This document shows, piece by piece, positions 23,461 to 32,469 of a DNA stretch of 64,000 nt (positions are counted from its first letter, which is position 1; the number at the start of each line of letters is the position of its first letter). Both the position numbers and the translations under genes were made by a program. The notes under the pieces are model-generated. The model searched no databases. It was not told where the DNA came from and saw only the letters and a program-made list of their open reading frames with translations. The stretch is from Sulfurospirillum sp. UCH001 (lineage in GTDB: Bacteria; Campylobacterota; Campylobacteria; Campylobacterales; Sulfurospirillaceae): assembly GCF_001548035.1 (NCBI RefSeq), contig NZ_AP014723.1:1860001-1924000 (forward strand), written 5' to 3'.

Positions 23461-25986
23461 ATGGAAATTGAAGAGATTATCGAAGATTTGATTGATAAAA
23501 ATGCGGACGATTTTGAAATATCAAAACTGATTAAAGAGCACATTAAACACTATCTTGGCTCTTTAAATGAAATATTTGTCGAAAATCAAGGCAAAGATTT
23601 TCTGGTTAAACACGCTAAAAAAATTGACCAATTTATCATCCTCATTTACAAATACACCCTGCGCAAATATTTTGGTAACTACATGCCTTTTGTCAACTCC
23701 ATTCCCGTCGTTCTTGTGGGTATGGGAAGTTACGGAAGAGAAGAGTTGTGCGTTTACTCAGACATTGACCTTATGGTTGTTTACAAAGCTGTTCCTGGAT
23801 ATAACATAGAACCTCTCATCCAATCGATGCTTTATCTTGCATGGGATGCAGGGATTAAACTGGGGCATCGTACGCATAAACTTGAAGAACTTTTAGCGGC
23901 AAGCAATCAAGACCTCACCATTAAAACGGCTATGTTAGAATCTCGTTTCTTATGTGGCTCAAAACTCTTATGGATGGAAACAGAGAGAGAACTTCTTAAA
24001 ATTCAAAAATGGCAAAAAAAAGAGGTCATTGCTCAAATTGTTGCCGCCAATGAAGAGAGACGTGCCAAACATCCTATGAGTATGGAGCCCAACATCAAAG
24101 AAGGTGTGGGCGGACTCAGAGACGCCAATACCCTTTCATGGATTTGTAAAATTCTCTTTGGAAGCATTCGTATTCGTGACCGTGTGCCAGAAATCATCAA
24201 TGAGGAAGAGTACAGAGAGTTTAGAAGCTCTTTAGAGTTTTTATACCGTGTACGCTCCGCTTTGCACCTTAGTGCCAAGAAAAAACAAGATGTGCTTAAT
24301 CTTGAGTTTATTCCTGATGTTGCCCAAAAACTAGGCTTTCAAAACAAAATTCTTAAAAATGCGCAAATGCAACTTGCCTCTCGAACACTCTCTTCCATGC
24401 ACACCATAGATGTCACGTGTAAAATCTTTATGCGCAAACTTACTGCATCGGTACTAAGTCATCCAACGCGTTTGAATGATCTGAAAAAAGGACGCATTGA
24501 AAAAGGGTTGTATGTTGTTGATAACTGTGTCGTGGCTTCGCTCAAAAAACCAAGTCCAAGTCTTAGCGTTGTATTAGAGCAACTTCAGCACTTTGATGAT
24601 CCAAAGCTTAGTTTTGATATCAGTTATATCAGTTATATCAAAAATTGCCATTACACATCGCATAATTCTAAAAAAATCTATAAAAAATTCCGAGCACTGC
24701 TCTTTCAACCTAATGTCTATGCACTCTTTAGTGTTTTATATGAAGCGTCTTTGTTACAACAACTCATTAAACCGTTTCGTCAGATCCTCAACCTTGCACA
24801 GTTTGATGGCTACCACAAACTCCCTGTGGACATCCACTCATTGAACACACTCTATCACTTAGAGAACATCAAAGAGCCGTTTATCAAATCACTGTTTGAC
24901 GACCTTTGCCCTGAAGGACGTGCCTTAATGAAGCTCGTTTCTTTTGTTCATGACATTGGGAAAGGACGTAAGGGCGACCATAGTGAACTGGGCGCTAAAA
25001 TCTTCAGAGCTTATGCCTTGAAATTAGAGTTTTCAGAACAAGCAATTGAGACGGGAATTACACTCATTAAATACCATACCCTTATGAGCAATACAGCTAA
25101 TCGTGAAGATATCTATGATGAAAAAGTGGTCCTAGCGTTTATTTCAAAACTTCAAAGTCCACAGATTTTGAAAATGCTCTACATTTTGACTTACGCAGAT
25201 ACCAATGCTGTTAATGACAACATTTACACAGGGTTTATTGCGAAACTTCTTCGTGAATTTTACAACTATAGCCTTGAGATGTTTGATAAAGAAGAACTCA
25301 TTGATGAGACAACCAAACGCCTACGAAAAGAGAACAGCCTTAAAAAGACACCTGAATTTTTAGAACTCTCTAAAGTGCTTCAGAAAAAAACACTCTCCAT
25401 TCAATCCAATTTCTTTTTCTTAAAACAAAAACCTCATGAAATCGTTCAAATTGTCACAGAAGCCGATGAAACACCAAGTGATTCATATCGCTACAAAATC
25501 AGCAATGAAGACCACCTTAGCATCAACGTTATTCGAGGCAAAAACTTCAACATTGGGTATCTTTTGGGAAAACTCTCCTACTTAGACCTTGTGCAGATGG
25601 ATATCTATAAACTGTTTGATGGCAAAAAATATTTCCAAATTGACTTTAATGAAAAAGTTACGGAAAATGACATTGAAATCATTAAAGAACTCATCGAAAA
25701 CTCGTTTGATATGAGCAAAAAGGTTACGCTCAAAAAACCGACTATCCTCAAAGGTGAGATCGACATCAACTGCGAACATTCAAAATCATACGCTCTAATG
25801 CATGTCAATACAAAGAACCAACACGGGCTCATGGCATACTTTATGAGTGTCTTTGATGAACACGGCATTGATATCGCTATGGCAAAGATTCAGACGATCA
25901 AGAATCGAACAAGAAACCTGCTTTTAATCGAAAAAACAGTGGGTTTATGTAACAATGGAGAAAATATTTTAGATTATTTTTATTAA
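23461..25986 (+). CDS. glnD: [Protein-PII] uridylyltransferase/uridylyl-removing enzyme
   Basis: 841 aa. It modifies and demodifies PII proteins in response to glutamine. The nucleotidyltransferase motif is GMGSYGREELCVYSDIDL, with Gly89-Ser90 and the metal-binding Asp101 and Asp103. The HD phosphohydrolase domain has His497-Asp498 in FVHDIGKGRKGDHSE. The C terminus carries an ACT-type ligand domain (NQHGLMAYFMSVFDEHGIDI). The open frame starts 117 bases earlier, but ATG at 23461 follows a GAGGA site and the upstream residues are unlike GlnD. Slightly shorter than the E. coli protein. glmS follows 13 bases later. Confidence 0.9.
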   Translation: MEIEEIIEDLIDKNADDFEISKLIKEHIKHYLGSLNEIFVENQGKDFLVKHAKKIDQFIILIYKYTLRKYFGNYMPFVNSIPVVLVGMGSYGREELCVYSDIDLMVVYKAVPGYNIEPLIQSMLYLAWDAGIKLGHRTHKLEELLAASNQDLTIKTAMLESRFLCGSKLLWMETERELLKIQKWQKKEVIAQIVAANEERRAKHPMSMEPNIKEGVGGLRDANTLSWICKILFGSIRIRDRVPEIINEEEYREFRSSLEFLYRVRSALHLSAKKKQDVLNLEFIPDVAQKLGFQNKILKNAQMQLASRTLSSMHTIDVTCKIFMRKLTASVLSHPTRLNDLKKGRIEKGLYVVDNCVVASLKKPSPSLSVVLEQLQHFDDPKLSFDISYISYIKNCHYTSHNSKKIYKKFRALLFQPNVYALFSVLYEASLLQQLIKPFRQILNLAQFDGYHKLPVDIHSLNTLYHLENIKEPFIKSLFDDLCPEGRALMKLVSFVHDIGKGRKGDHSELGAKIFRAYALKLEFSEQAIETGITLIKYHTLMSNTANREDIYDEKVVLAFISKLQSPQILKMLYILTYADTNAVNDNIYTGFIAKLLREFYNYSLEMFDKEELIDETTKRLRKENSLKKTPEFLELSKVLQKKTLSIQSNFFFLKQKPHEIVQIVTEADETPSDSYRYKISNEDHLSINVIRGKNFNIGYLLGKLSYLDLVQMDIYKLFDGKKYFQIDFNEKVTENDIEIIKELIENSFDMSKKVTLKKPTILKGEIDINCEHSKSYALMHVNTKNQHGLMAYFMSVFDEHGIDIAMAKIQTIKNRTRNLLLIEKTVGLCNNGENILDYFY

Positions 25987-25999
25987 AAAGGTAATGTCT

Positions 26000-27811
26000 A
26001 TGTGTGGAATTGTTGGCTATATTGGAACCAAAGAAAAACGCAATTTTTTAATTAGTGGGCTCAAAGAACTAGAATACAGAGGATATGATTCAGCAGGTAT
26101 TGCTGTGCTTAAAGATGGTGATATTACGTCATTTAAAGCCACAGGAAAACTCTCAAATCTAGACCATAAAGTCGAAAATTTTAGCTCATCAGGTTTTGGT
26201 GTGGGTATCGGACATACTAGGTGGGCAACACATGGTAAACCAACAGAAGCAAATGCACATCCACACTGGGGTGAATTCTCCTACATCATTCACAATGGCA
26301 TCATCGAAAACTATAAAGAGATCAAAGACGAACTTTTAAAAGATGGTGTAAAATTTTTAAGCCAAACTGACACCGAAGTAGCCGTACATCTTTTTGAAAA
26401 AAATGTCCGAGAACTTGGAGATTGCTTTAAAGCGTTTGAAAAGACTGTAGCTTCTCTACATGGCGCTTATGCAATTTTACTTATTACAAAAAAAGAACCC
26501 GATGTTATCTTCTTTGCGAAAAATGCTGTGCCATTACTTCTTGGGAAAAGCAGTGAAGGAGAAGTCTTCTTTAGCTCTTCTGATGCCCCACTGATAGGCC
26601 TTGTTAAAGAGGTTGTCTATCTTGAAGATGGCGAATACGGTTGGGCAAAAGATAAAGAAATTACGCTTTTAAAAAATAGTATTGCTCAACACCTTGATTT
26701 CAAACCACTGACGCACGATAAACTCTCTGCACAAAAAGATGGCTACCGTTACTTTATGGAAAAAGAGATTTATGAGCAGTCTTTAGTCGTTGGAGAAACC
26801 CTTATGGGTCGTATCAAGGACAATTCTGTTGTCTTGGATGAACTCTCCACTCTTGATCTTTCAAACATTGATGCCATTAAAATTTGTGCATGTGGTACAA
26901 GTTATCATGCAGCACTCAGCGCGTGTTATATGTTTGAACGTTTAGCCAAAATTCGCACCAATGTTGAAATAGCCAGTGAGTTCCGCTACAAAGAGCCTCT
27001 GCTTGATCCAAAAACACTCTTTATTGTCATTTCTCAAAGTGGTGAAACAGCAGACACACTAGAAGCCCTTAAAATGGCAAAACGTGGAGGTATGCAAACA
27101 CTCGCGATTTGTAATGTCGATAACTCCTCTATTGTACGTACTGCTGATATGACCATCCTTACTCGTGCAGGTATTGAAAAAGGTGTCGCCAGTACCAAAG
27201 CGTTTGCAACTCAAGTCATCACTCTTTGGCTTTTAACACTCTTCATTGGTGAGCATAAAGGAAGTATGGATGAGGCAACACTTCAGAATGAAATTGCAGC
27301 ACTGCTTCACATTCCACTTGTTTTAAAAGTCAATGAAGCAACCCATGAAAAAATTCGCCGTCTCTCCAAACGTTATCTTCACGGACATGGTTTCTTCTTT
27401 ATTGGTCGTGATCTTTTCTATCCACTCGCTCTTGAAGGTGCACTCAAACTCAAAGAGATCAGTTATCTTCATGCAGAAGGTTACCCTGCAGGCGAGATGA
27501 AACATGGACCAATAGCTCTTGCCGACAGCGAGCTTTTCACTATAGCCTTAATGCCTAAAAATCTTCTCTACGATAAGATGAAAAGCAACGTCGAAGAACT
27601 AGGTGCTCGCGATTCAACCCTTTTGGTGATTAGTCCAGAGTCCTTTGAGTTAGCCGATGATTTTATCAAAACAAAGCCTCACACACATATGATGGGCGAG
27701 TTTTTTGAGATGATGCTCATCACCCAATTGCTTGCCTTAGAAATATCCATTCGCCTTGGAAATGATGTCGATATGCCACGAAACTTAGCAAAAAGTGTCA
27801 CTGTAGAATAA
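26000..27811 (+). CDS. glmS: Glutamine-fructose-6-phosphate aminotransferase (isomerizing)
   Basis: 603 aa. It makes glucosamine-6-phosphate for peptidoglycan and lipopolysaccharide. The nucleophile Cys1 (after Met removal) is in CGIVGYIG; the ATG at 26000, not the in-frame ATG at 25994, exposes it and sits eight bases after AAGG. HTRWATHGKP and HNGIIENY mark the glutaminase domain; two SIS sugar isomerase domains follow, with SQSGETADTLEAL and GVASTKAFATQ; the protein ends in LAKSVTVE as usual. No glmS ribozyme is visible upstream. Confidence 0.96.
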   Translation: MCGIVGYIGTKEKRNFLISGLKELEYRGYDSAGIAVLKDGDITSFKATGKLSNLDHKVENFSSSGFGVGIGHTRWATHGKPTEANAHPHWGEFSYIIHNGIIENYKEIKDELLKDGVKFLSQTDTEVAVHLFEKNVRELGDCFKAFEKTVASLHGAYAILLITKKEPDVIFFAKNAVPLLLGKSSEGEVFFSSSDAPLIGLVKEVVYLEDGEYGWAKDKEITLLKNSIAQHLDFKPLTHDKLSAQKDGYRYFMEKEIYEQSLVVGETLMGRIKDNSVVLDELSTLDLSNIDAIKICACGTSYHAALSACYMFERLAKIRTNVEIASEFRYKEPLLDPKTLFIVISQSGETADTLEALKMAKRGGMQTLAICNVDNSSIVRTADMTILTRAGIEKGVASTKAFATQVITLWLLTLFIGEHKGSMDEATLQNEIAALLHIPLVLKVNEATHEKIRRLSKRYLHGHGFFFIGRDLFYPLALEGALKLKEISYLHAEGYPAGEMKHGPIALADSELFTIALMPKNLLYDKMKSNVEELGARDSTLLVISPESFELADDFIKTKPHTHMMGEFFEMMLITQLLALEISIRLGNDVDMPRNLAKSVTVE

Positions 27812-27830
27812 TCACCTGTAAGGAAACGCG

Positions 27831-29663
27831 ATGCAAAAAAAGCTCTCTTTGGTCATTGTAGGAACGATTTTTATCTCTTTTATGATTCTTATGGTAATTT
27901 CAGCTCTTTCTATCCGAAGCATTGGGATTAAAAATGCAGAAGAGAAAGCGCAAATCATTTCAAGTTTAGTAGAAGACGGGCTTAGTGCACATATGCTAAG
28001 CGGTACAATGGATAAACGAGAATTTTTTCTTAAAAAGATAAGTGCGTCCAAAGGGGTTGAAGCTCTTTGGATTTTTCGTAGTGAAGCAGTTGAAAAACAG
28101 TTTGGCAAAGGGCTGGGTAATGAACTCATCCGCGATGGCATCGATGAGAAAGCCCTTAAAACAGGTGAAGTTCAAAAACAAATTACAGAAAGCACTCACA
28201 GCGCGAAACTAAGAGTCACAACACCTTATATTGCAAAAGAGCATGGTCTTCCTAATTGTATGCAGTGTCATCAAGCTAAAGAAGGTGATGTTTTAGGTGC
28301 AATTAGTATTGTGTTTGATATCTCAGACGTAAGAACCAATGGTATTTTAACCTCATTAACCATTTTGGGTGTTTCTATCGTCATTATGATCTTAGTTTTT
28401 ATCATTATCAATCACTCTATGAAACCATTGATGGAACTGTTTCACTCTATCAAGTTTGTTATGAAAAAAGCGCAAGAAGGTGAATATGTTAGACGTGTGC
28501 GCTGTTCGAGCAATGATAAAGAGTACCAAGATGTTAAATTTTGGATCAACTCTATTTTAGATAAACTCGAAGATACCTTAAAAGACATCGAAGCAACCGT
28601 TAAAAAGTTTTTAGCCCTCTCACCAAATCATCAATCTGACCTTCTGCTCGAAGCACAAAGCATTGTGCATGAACTTTCCGATATTTATCAGTTTAAACGT
28701 ACCATTGAGTTTGATGAGAATAAAGAGCAAGTCTACAGACGTATAGGCTCCATTTTGCAGAATGAATTAAAACTCAAAGACTTTGTTTTGATTGAATCAG
28801 GAAAGAATGCTATCCATCCAACCATCGTCTTTGATGCGGCGAGTCAAAAACGCAATCTCGATCCAACCTGTCGTGCGCTTCGTACAAAACAAGCTGTCTT
28901 TTCTGATCAATTTAAAAATATTTGTGAATCATGCGAAACATGTGATCATCATCATCTTTGTATTCCGTATCTTATTAGCAGTGATTTTGAAATCTTGCTC
29001 AGTATTTGGGCAAAAACTCCAGAAGAGTTGAACTTTACAAAAGAGCAACTTCCTAAAATTCAAAATTACATTGATGCAGCCAGACCTGAACTTGTCAGTA
29101 AAAACCTTACCGAGATTTTGAAAATTTCCTCAACAACCGATGCGCTAACAGGACTATTTAACCGAAAATACCTCGATGAATACATCGAAAAAGCGCTCTC
29201 TCAGGCTAAACGTAATGGCATCGTCTATGGAATTTTGATGATTGACATCGACTTCTTCAAAATGGTAAACGACACATATGGTCACGATGTAGGCGATAAG
29301 GCGATTAAAGTTTTAGCACAAGTGCTTAAAGAAAACATTCGTGAATCTGACACCGCATTCCGTTTTGGGGGAGAAGAATTTTTGGTACTTTTATATCAAT
29401 GTGAAGAGACAATGGTAACGAACATTGCTGAAAAAATTCGTCTTGCTTTTGAGAAATCCCCTATTCAATCCAACAATGGCTCAACATTCTATAAAACATT
29501 GAGCGTTGGCGCATCTATCTTCCCGAAAGATTCAGATTCATTGTGGAAATGTATTAAATTTGCAGATATTGCACTCTACAATGCAAAAGATAGCGGTCGT
29601 AATTGTGTCAAACGTTTTGATGCTTCTATGGTCGATTCTCAAGAACTCAAAAGCGATTTTTAA
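27831..29663 (+). CDS. Membrane diguanylate cyclase with periplasmic CxxCH haem motif
   Basis: 610 aa. Order: membrane segment (about 8-28), periplasmic sensor with a c-type haem motif Cys143-x2-Cys146-His147, second membrane segment (about 171-193), HAMP-like linker, a cytoplasmic region with a Cys/His-rich cluster CESCETCDHHHLC near residue 365, and a GGDEF domain with an intact GGEEF (513-517) and IDIDFFKMVNDTYGHDVGD. The enzyme should make c-di-GMP from GTP. The haem motif suggests redox or gas sensing, and the cytoplasmic cysteines might bind a metal; both are inference. It begins 19 bases after glmS. Confidence 0.85.
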   Translation: MQKKLSLVIVGTIFISFMILMVISALSIRSIGIKNAEEKAQIISSLVEDGLSAHMLSGTMDKREFFLKKISASKGVEALWIFRSEAVEKQFGKGLGNELIRDGIDEKALKTGEVQKQITESTHSAKLRVTTPYIAKEHGLPNCMQCHQAKEGDVLGAISIVFDISDVRTNGILTSLTILGVSIVIMILVFIIINHSMKPLMELFHSIKFVMKKAQEGEYVRRVRCSSNDKEYQDVKFWINSILDKLEDTLKDIEATVKKFLALSPNHQSDLLLEAQSIVHELSDIYQFKRTIEFDENKEQVYRRIGSILQNELKLKDFVLIESGKNAIHPTIVFDAASQKRNLDPTCRALRTKQAVFSDQFKNICESCETCDHHHLCIPYLISSDFEILLSIWAKTPEELNFTKEQLPKIQNYIDAARPELVSKNLTEILKISSTTDALTGLFNRKYLDEYIEKALSQAKRNGIVYGILMIDIDFFKMVNDTYGHDVGDKAIKVLAQVLKENIRESDTAFRFGGEEFLVLLYQCEETMVTNIAEKIRLAFEKSPIQSNNGSTFYKTLSVGASIFPKDSDSLWKCIKFADIALYNAKDSGRNCVKRFDASMVDSQELKSDF

Positions 29664-29668
29664 AGGTA

Positions 29669-30544
29669 ATGATGAAATTTTACCGCGTGTATATTGAGCT
29701 CACTAACATTTGTGGGCTCAAATGCAGTTTTTGTCCTCCAAAAGCACTTCCATCACATACTATGTCACTCTCTTTTTTTGAACATGTACTCAATGAACTT
29801 ACACCCTATACAAAAGAAGTAGCGTACCACATGGGAGGAGATCCACTCACGCTTTCCAATCTGAAAGCTTATTTGGATATAACGCTCAAAAAACACTTTA
29901 AAGTAATACTTACCACCAGTGGATACTACCTAAATAAACATGATCTTCATACGTTATTACATCCTGCCATCAAACAGGTCAATATTTCACTGAACAGTTA
30001 TAATAAAAACAGTATGCCACTCTCATTTGAAGCGTATATGGAGCCTATTGTAGCGTTATGCCAACTTAAATTAGAAAAAAATAGAGAGCTTTTCATTAAC
30101 CTTCGTTTATGGAATATGGATGAAGAACAGAGTGAAAAAACCTTCAATGAAACACTTTTTAAGTACCTTGAAAAAACGTTTAACACGCCATTAGATGCTA
30201 CAAAAATCTATGAAGAGAAGCCTCGCTCTATTCGATTGACAGAAAAAGTCTTGCTGCACTTTGACACGTATTTTGAATGGCCTTCTCTTGCTTCATCCCA
30301 TCACAGTGATGGAACATGTTTAGGGCTTTCTTCTCATTTTGGAATTCTTTCCAATGGGACTGTTGTGCCTTGTTGTTTGGACAAAGATGGTGTTGTAGAA
30401 CTTGGCAGCCTACAAACAGACACACTCGAGCACATCTTAAATGCACCAAGAACCCACACTATCATTGAAGGCTTTAAACGTCATAAAGCTATCGAAACTT
30501 TATGTCAAAAATGCAAGTATAAAAACCGTTTTAAGGAGAACTAA
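29669..30544 (+). CDS. Radical SAM/SPASM-type protein of unknown substrate
   Basis: 291 aa. The radical SAM cluster is Cys15-x3-Cys19-x2-Cys22 in NICGLKCSFC, followed by HMGGDPL (GGE-like SAM-binding motif) near residue 54. The C-terminal part carries a SPASM/Twitch-like set: Cys217, Cys235-Cys236 in GTVVPCC, and Cys279-x2-Cys282, which could hold auxiliary Fe-S clusters. Such enzymes often modify peptides or small metabolites, but no precursor peptide is visible. ATG codons at 29669 and 29672 both follow AAAGG. The stop overlaps the start of the HIT gene by one base, so the two are probably coupled. Confidence 0.8.
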   Translation: MMKFYRVYIELTNICGLKCSFCPPKALPSHTMSLSFFEHVLNELTPYTKEVAYHMGGDPLTLSNLKAYLDITLKKHFKVILTTSGYYLNKHDLHTLLHPAIKQVNISLNSYNKNSMPLSFEAYMEPIVALCQLKLEKNRELFINLRLWNMDEEQSEKTFNETLFKYLEKTFNTPLDATKIYEEKPRSIRLTEKVLLHFDTYFEWPSLASSHHSDGTCLGLSSHFGILSNGTVVPCCLDKDGVVELGSLQTDTLEHILNAPRTHTIIEGFKRHKAIETLCQKCKYKNRFKEN

Positions 30545-30915
30545 TGTCTGACAAATTATATGAAAATGAATACTTCTATATCGAAAAAGAAAATGCCATC
30601 ATCCCTTGGGTAAAAATTTTCTCAAAACGTCCTTATAAAGAACTCAGTGACTGCGACCCTGAGACACAAGCTGCTATGCTTAAGGCCATGCTGATTGTCG
30701 AAGAAACCATGCGTTTTTACTACAACCCTAAAAAAATCAATATTGCGATGTTTGGTAACTATGTTCCTCATCTGCATATCCATGTTATGGCACGATTTGA
30801 AGAAGATTCGCACTTTCCTGAGTCTATGTGGGGAGTCAAACAACGTGAAGCACACCTACATCTCCCAAGTTTTGAGAACTTTGTTACCATTCTACAAAGT
30901 AAGTTAGCGCTCTAA
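30544..30915 (+). CDS. HIT-family nucleotide-binding protein
   Basis: 123 aa. The histidine triad is His76-x-His78-x-His80 in PHLHIHVMAR, the nucleotidyl-transfer or hydrolase site of the HIT superfamily. The sequence belongs to the short bacterial HIT branch of unknown specificity. It overlaps the radical SAM gene by one base (TAATG), suggesting joint expression and possibly a shared pathway. Cytoplasmic. Confidence 0.85.
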   Translation: MSDKLYENEYFYIEKENAIIPWVKIFSKRPYKELSDCDPETQAAMLKAMLIVEETMRFYYNPKKINIAMFGNYVPHLHIHVMARFEEDSHFPESMWGVKQREAHLHLPSFENFVTILQSKLAL

Positions 30916-30993
30916 TCCTGTTTTTGGGTGAATTTTAATCTCCCTTTTGCTAAGCTTTTTGGAAAAATTTTAAAAAAAATATAAAGATAACGA

Positions 30994-32310
30994 ATGAAAA
31001 AAGTGTTCCTAAGTTTCTGTTTTTTACTCTCAACGTATGCGTTTAGCGCAAATTTACATTATTCTCTCATCAAAAAGGAAAGTGGCAAAGAAGGTAGTAC
31101 TCTTTTAATTGTCGGAGGTATTCATGGCGATGAACCAGGAGGTTACTTCGCACCAATGCTTTTAGCCCGTTACTATAAAATTGAAAGTGGTAATCTCTGG
31201 ATTGTTCCAAATCTCAATTTTGACAGCATTGTCAAAAATTCTCGTGGTATTAATGGTGACATGAACCGTAAATTTGCCAAAATCGAGACGAAAGATAAAG
31301 ATTTTGACACTGTTGCAGAAGTTAAGAAACTTATTTTAAACCCAAAAGTGGATCTTACTTTGAACCTCCATGATGGACAAGGGTTCTATAGAGATCGCCA
31401 AATTGATAAAAACTTTAATCCAAAAGCGTGGGGACAAGCAACCATTATTGATCAGCAACAAATTTCAAACGCTAAGTATGGCAACCTAGCAGAAATCGCT
31501 AAAAAAGTGAATCAAGAGACCAATGTTGACTTGATCGAAGATGTCCATGAGTTTAACGTGAAAAACACCAATACAAAATCTCAAGACAAGGCAATGCAAC
31601 AAAGTTTGACGTACTTTTCTATTACGAACAACAAACCTGCTTTTGCTATTGAGACCAGTAAAAACATCACTCAACTTTCGCATAAAGTCTTTTACCAACT
31701 CAAAACCATTGAAAAATTTATGAATGTTATGAACATCAAGTATTCTCGTTCTTTTGAATTAAGCGAGGAAAATATTAAAAAGCTTCTTAACGATGATGGT
31801 ATGTTAGAAATTCCTCCAACAAAAATCACATTGGATCTTGCAACGCTTAAAACCTACATCAAATTCTTCCCAATGAGTAAAGACAAATTGGTTTATAATA
31901 GCAACAACCCTTTAGTAGCTGTTATTAAAGACAAAGATGAATACAAAATCATGAACGGCAATATTTTAGTTTCAACACTAAAACCTGATTTTATCGAGTT
32001 TGAACACTCTTTAAATGATATTGGTCTGATCATAGATGGTAAAAAGACAACAGCAAAGATAGGCTCTCTCATTAGCGCAAAAAATAGCTTCCAAATTGAT
32101 CCAATTAATGGCTATCGTATCAATATCATTGGCTACTCAAAACCAGGTGTCATTAGTGAAGGTGGCATAAGGGTTGAACCAAAAGATTTTATCAAAAGTT
32201 ATGCTATTGATAAAGATGAAACAACCTATATGGTACAATTTTACAAAGATAAAAAGTTCTGTGGTATGGTCAATATAAAATTTGAAGATGAGAAAAAAAG
32301 TAAAAAATAG
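30994..32310 (+). CDS. csd4: Csd4/Pgp1-type peptidoglycan DL-carboxypeptidase
   Basis: 438 aa, the same length as H. pylori Csd4. A signal peptide spans about residues 1-19. This M14-like zinc enzyme trims the muropeptide tripeptide to a dipeptide in the periplasm and is required for helical cell shape in Helicobacter and Campylobacter. Zinc ligands are His44-x2-Glu47 in GGIHGDEPGG and His126 in LNLHDGQG; Glu220 in FAIETSK matches the catalytic glutamate. In H. pylori Csd4 the first ligand is an atypical Gln46; here it is the canonical His at the same spacing. Downstream domains align in length with Csd4. Confidence 0.85.
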   Translation: MKKVFLSFCFLLSTYAFSANLHYSLIKKESGKEGSTLLIVGGIHGDEPGGYFAPMLLARYYKIESGNLWIVPNLNFDSIVKNSRGINGDMNRKFAKIETKDKDFDTVAEVKKLILNPKVDLTLNLHDGQGFYRDRQIDKNFNPKAWGQATIIDQQQISNAKYGNLAEIAKKVNQETNVDLIEDVHEFNVKNTNTKSQDKAMQQSLTYFSITNNKPAFAIETSKNITQLSHKVFYQLKTIEKFMNVMNIKYSRSFELSEENIKKLLNDDGMLEIPPTKITLDLATLKTYIKFFPMSKDKLVYNSNNPLVAVIKDKDEYKIMNGNILVSTLKPDFIEFEHSLNDIGLIIDGKKTTAKIGSLISAKNSFQIDPINGYRINIIGYSKPGVISEGGIRVEPKDFIKSYAIDKDETTYMVQFYKDKKFCGMVNIKFEDEKKSKK

Positions 32311-32469
32311 CCTTTCATCTTGTACTTCTTTCGCAATGTAGCGTGAAAGAAGTGCCAGCTTCTGCTAAGTATTAGCATACGTAGCTTTTAAAGCTGTGTT
32401 TTAAAAGCATCTAAAGAGTTATATGCAAGAACTCTTACTGAATAATCAGAAAGAATCAAGGAGCGCTGT
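32311..32469 (+). other. Intergenic region with three consecutive hairpins
   Basis: 159 bases between csd4 and the EAL-HDOD gene hold three inverted repeats in a row: ACTTCTTTC pairing with GAAAGAAGT (32324-32353), TGCTAA-GTA-TTAGCA (32363-32377) and GCTTTTAAA pairing with TTTAAAAGC (32384-32408). None has a following run of U as in a classic terminator. The region may be a processed 3' UTR, a weak terminator series or a structured leader of the downstream operon. It does not match any riboswitch I recognise. Confidence 0.45.

Noticed and set aside
25800-26000. glmS ribozyme/riboswitch upstream of glmS
   Set aside because: glnD ends 13 bases before glmS, and no catalytic core sequence is present.
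32311-32469. c-di-GMP riboswitch before the EAL-HDOD gene
   Set aside because: The hairpins lack the conserved GGxCACGCAAAG-type core of class I and the class II pseudoknot elements.
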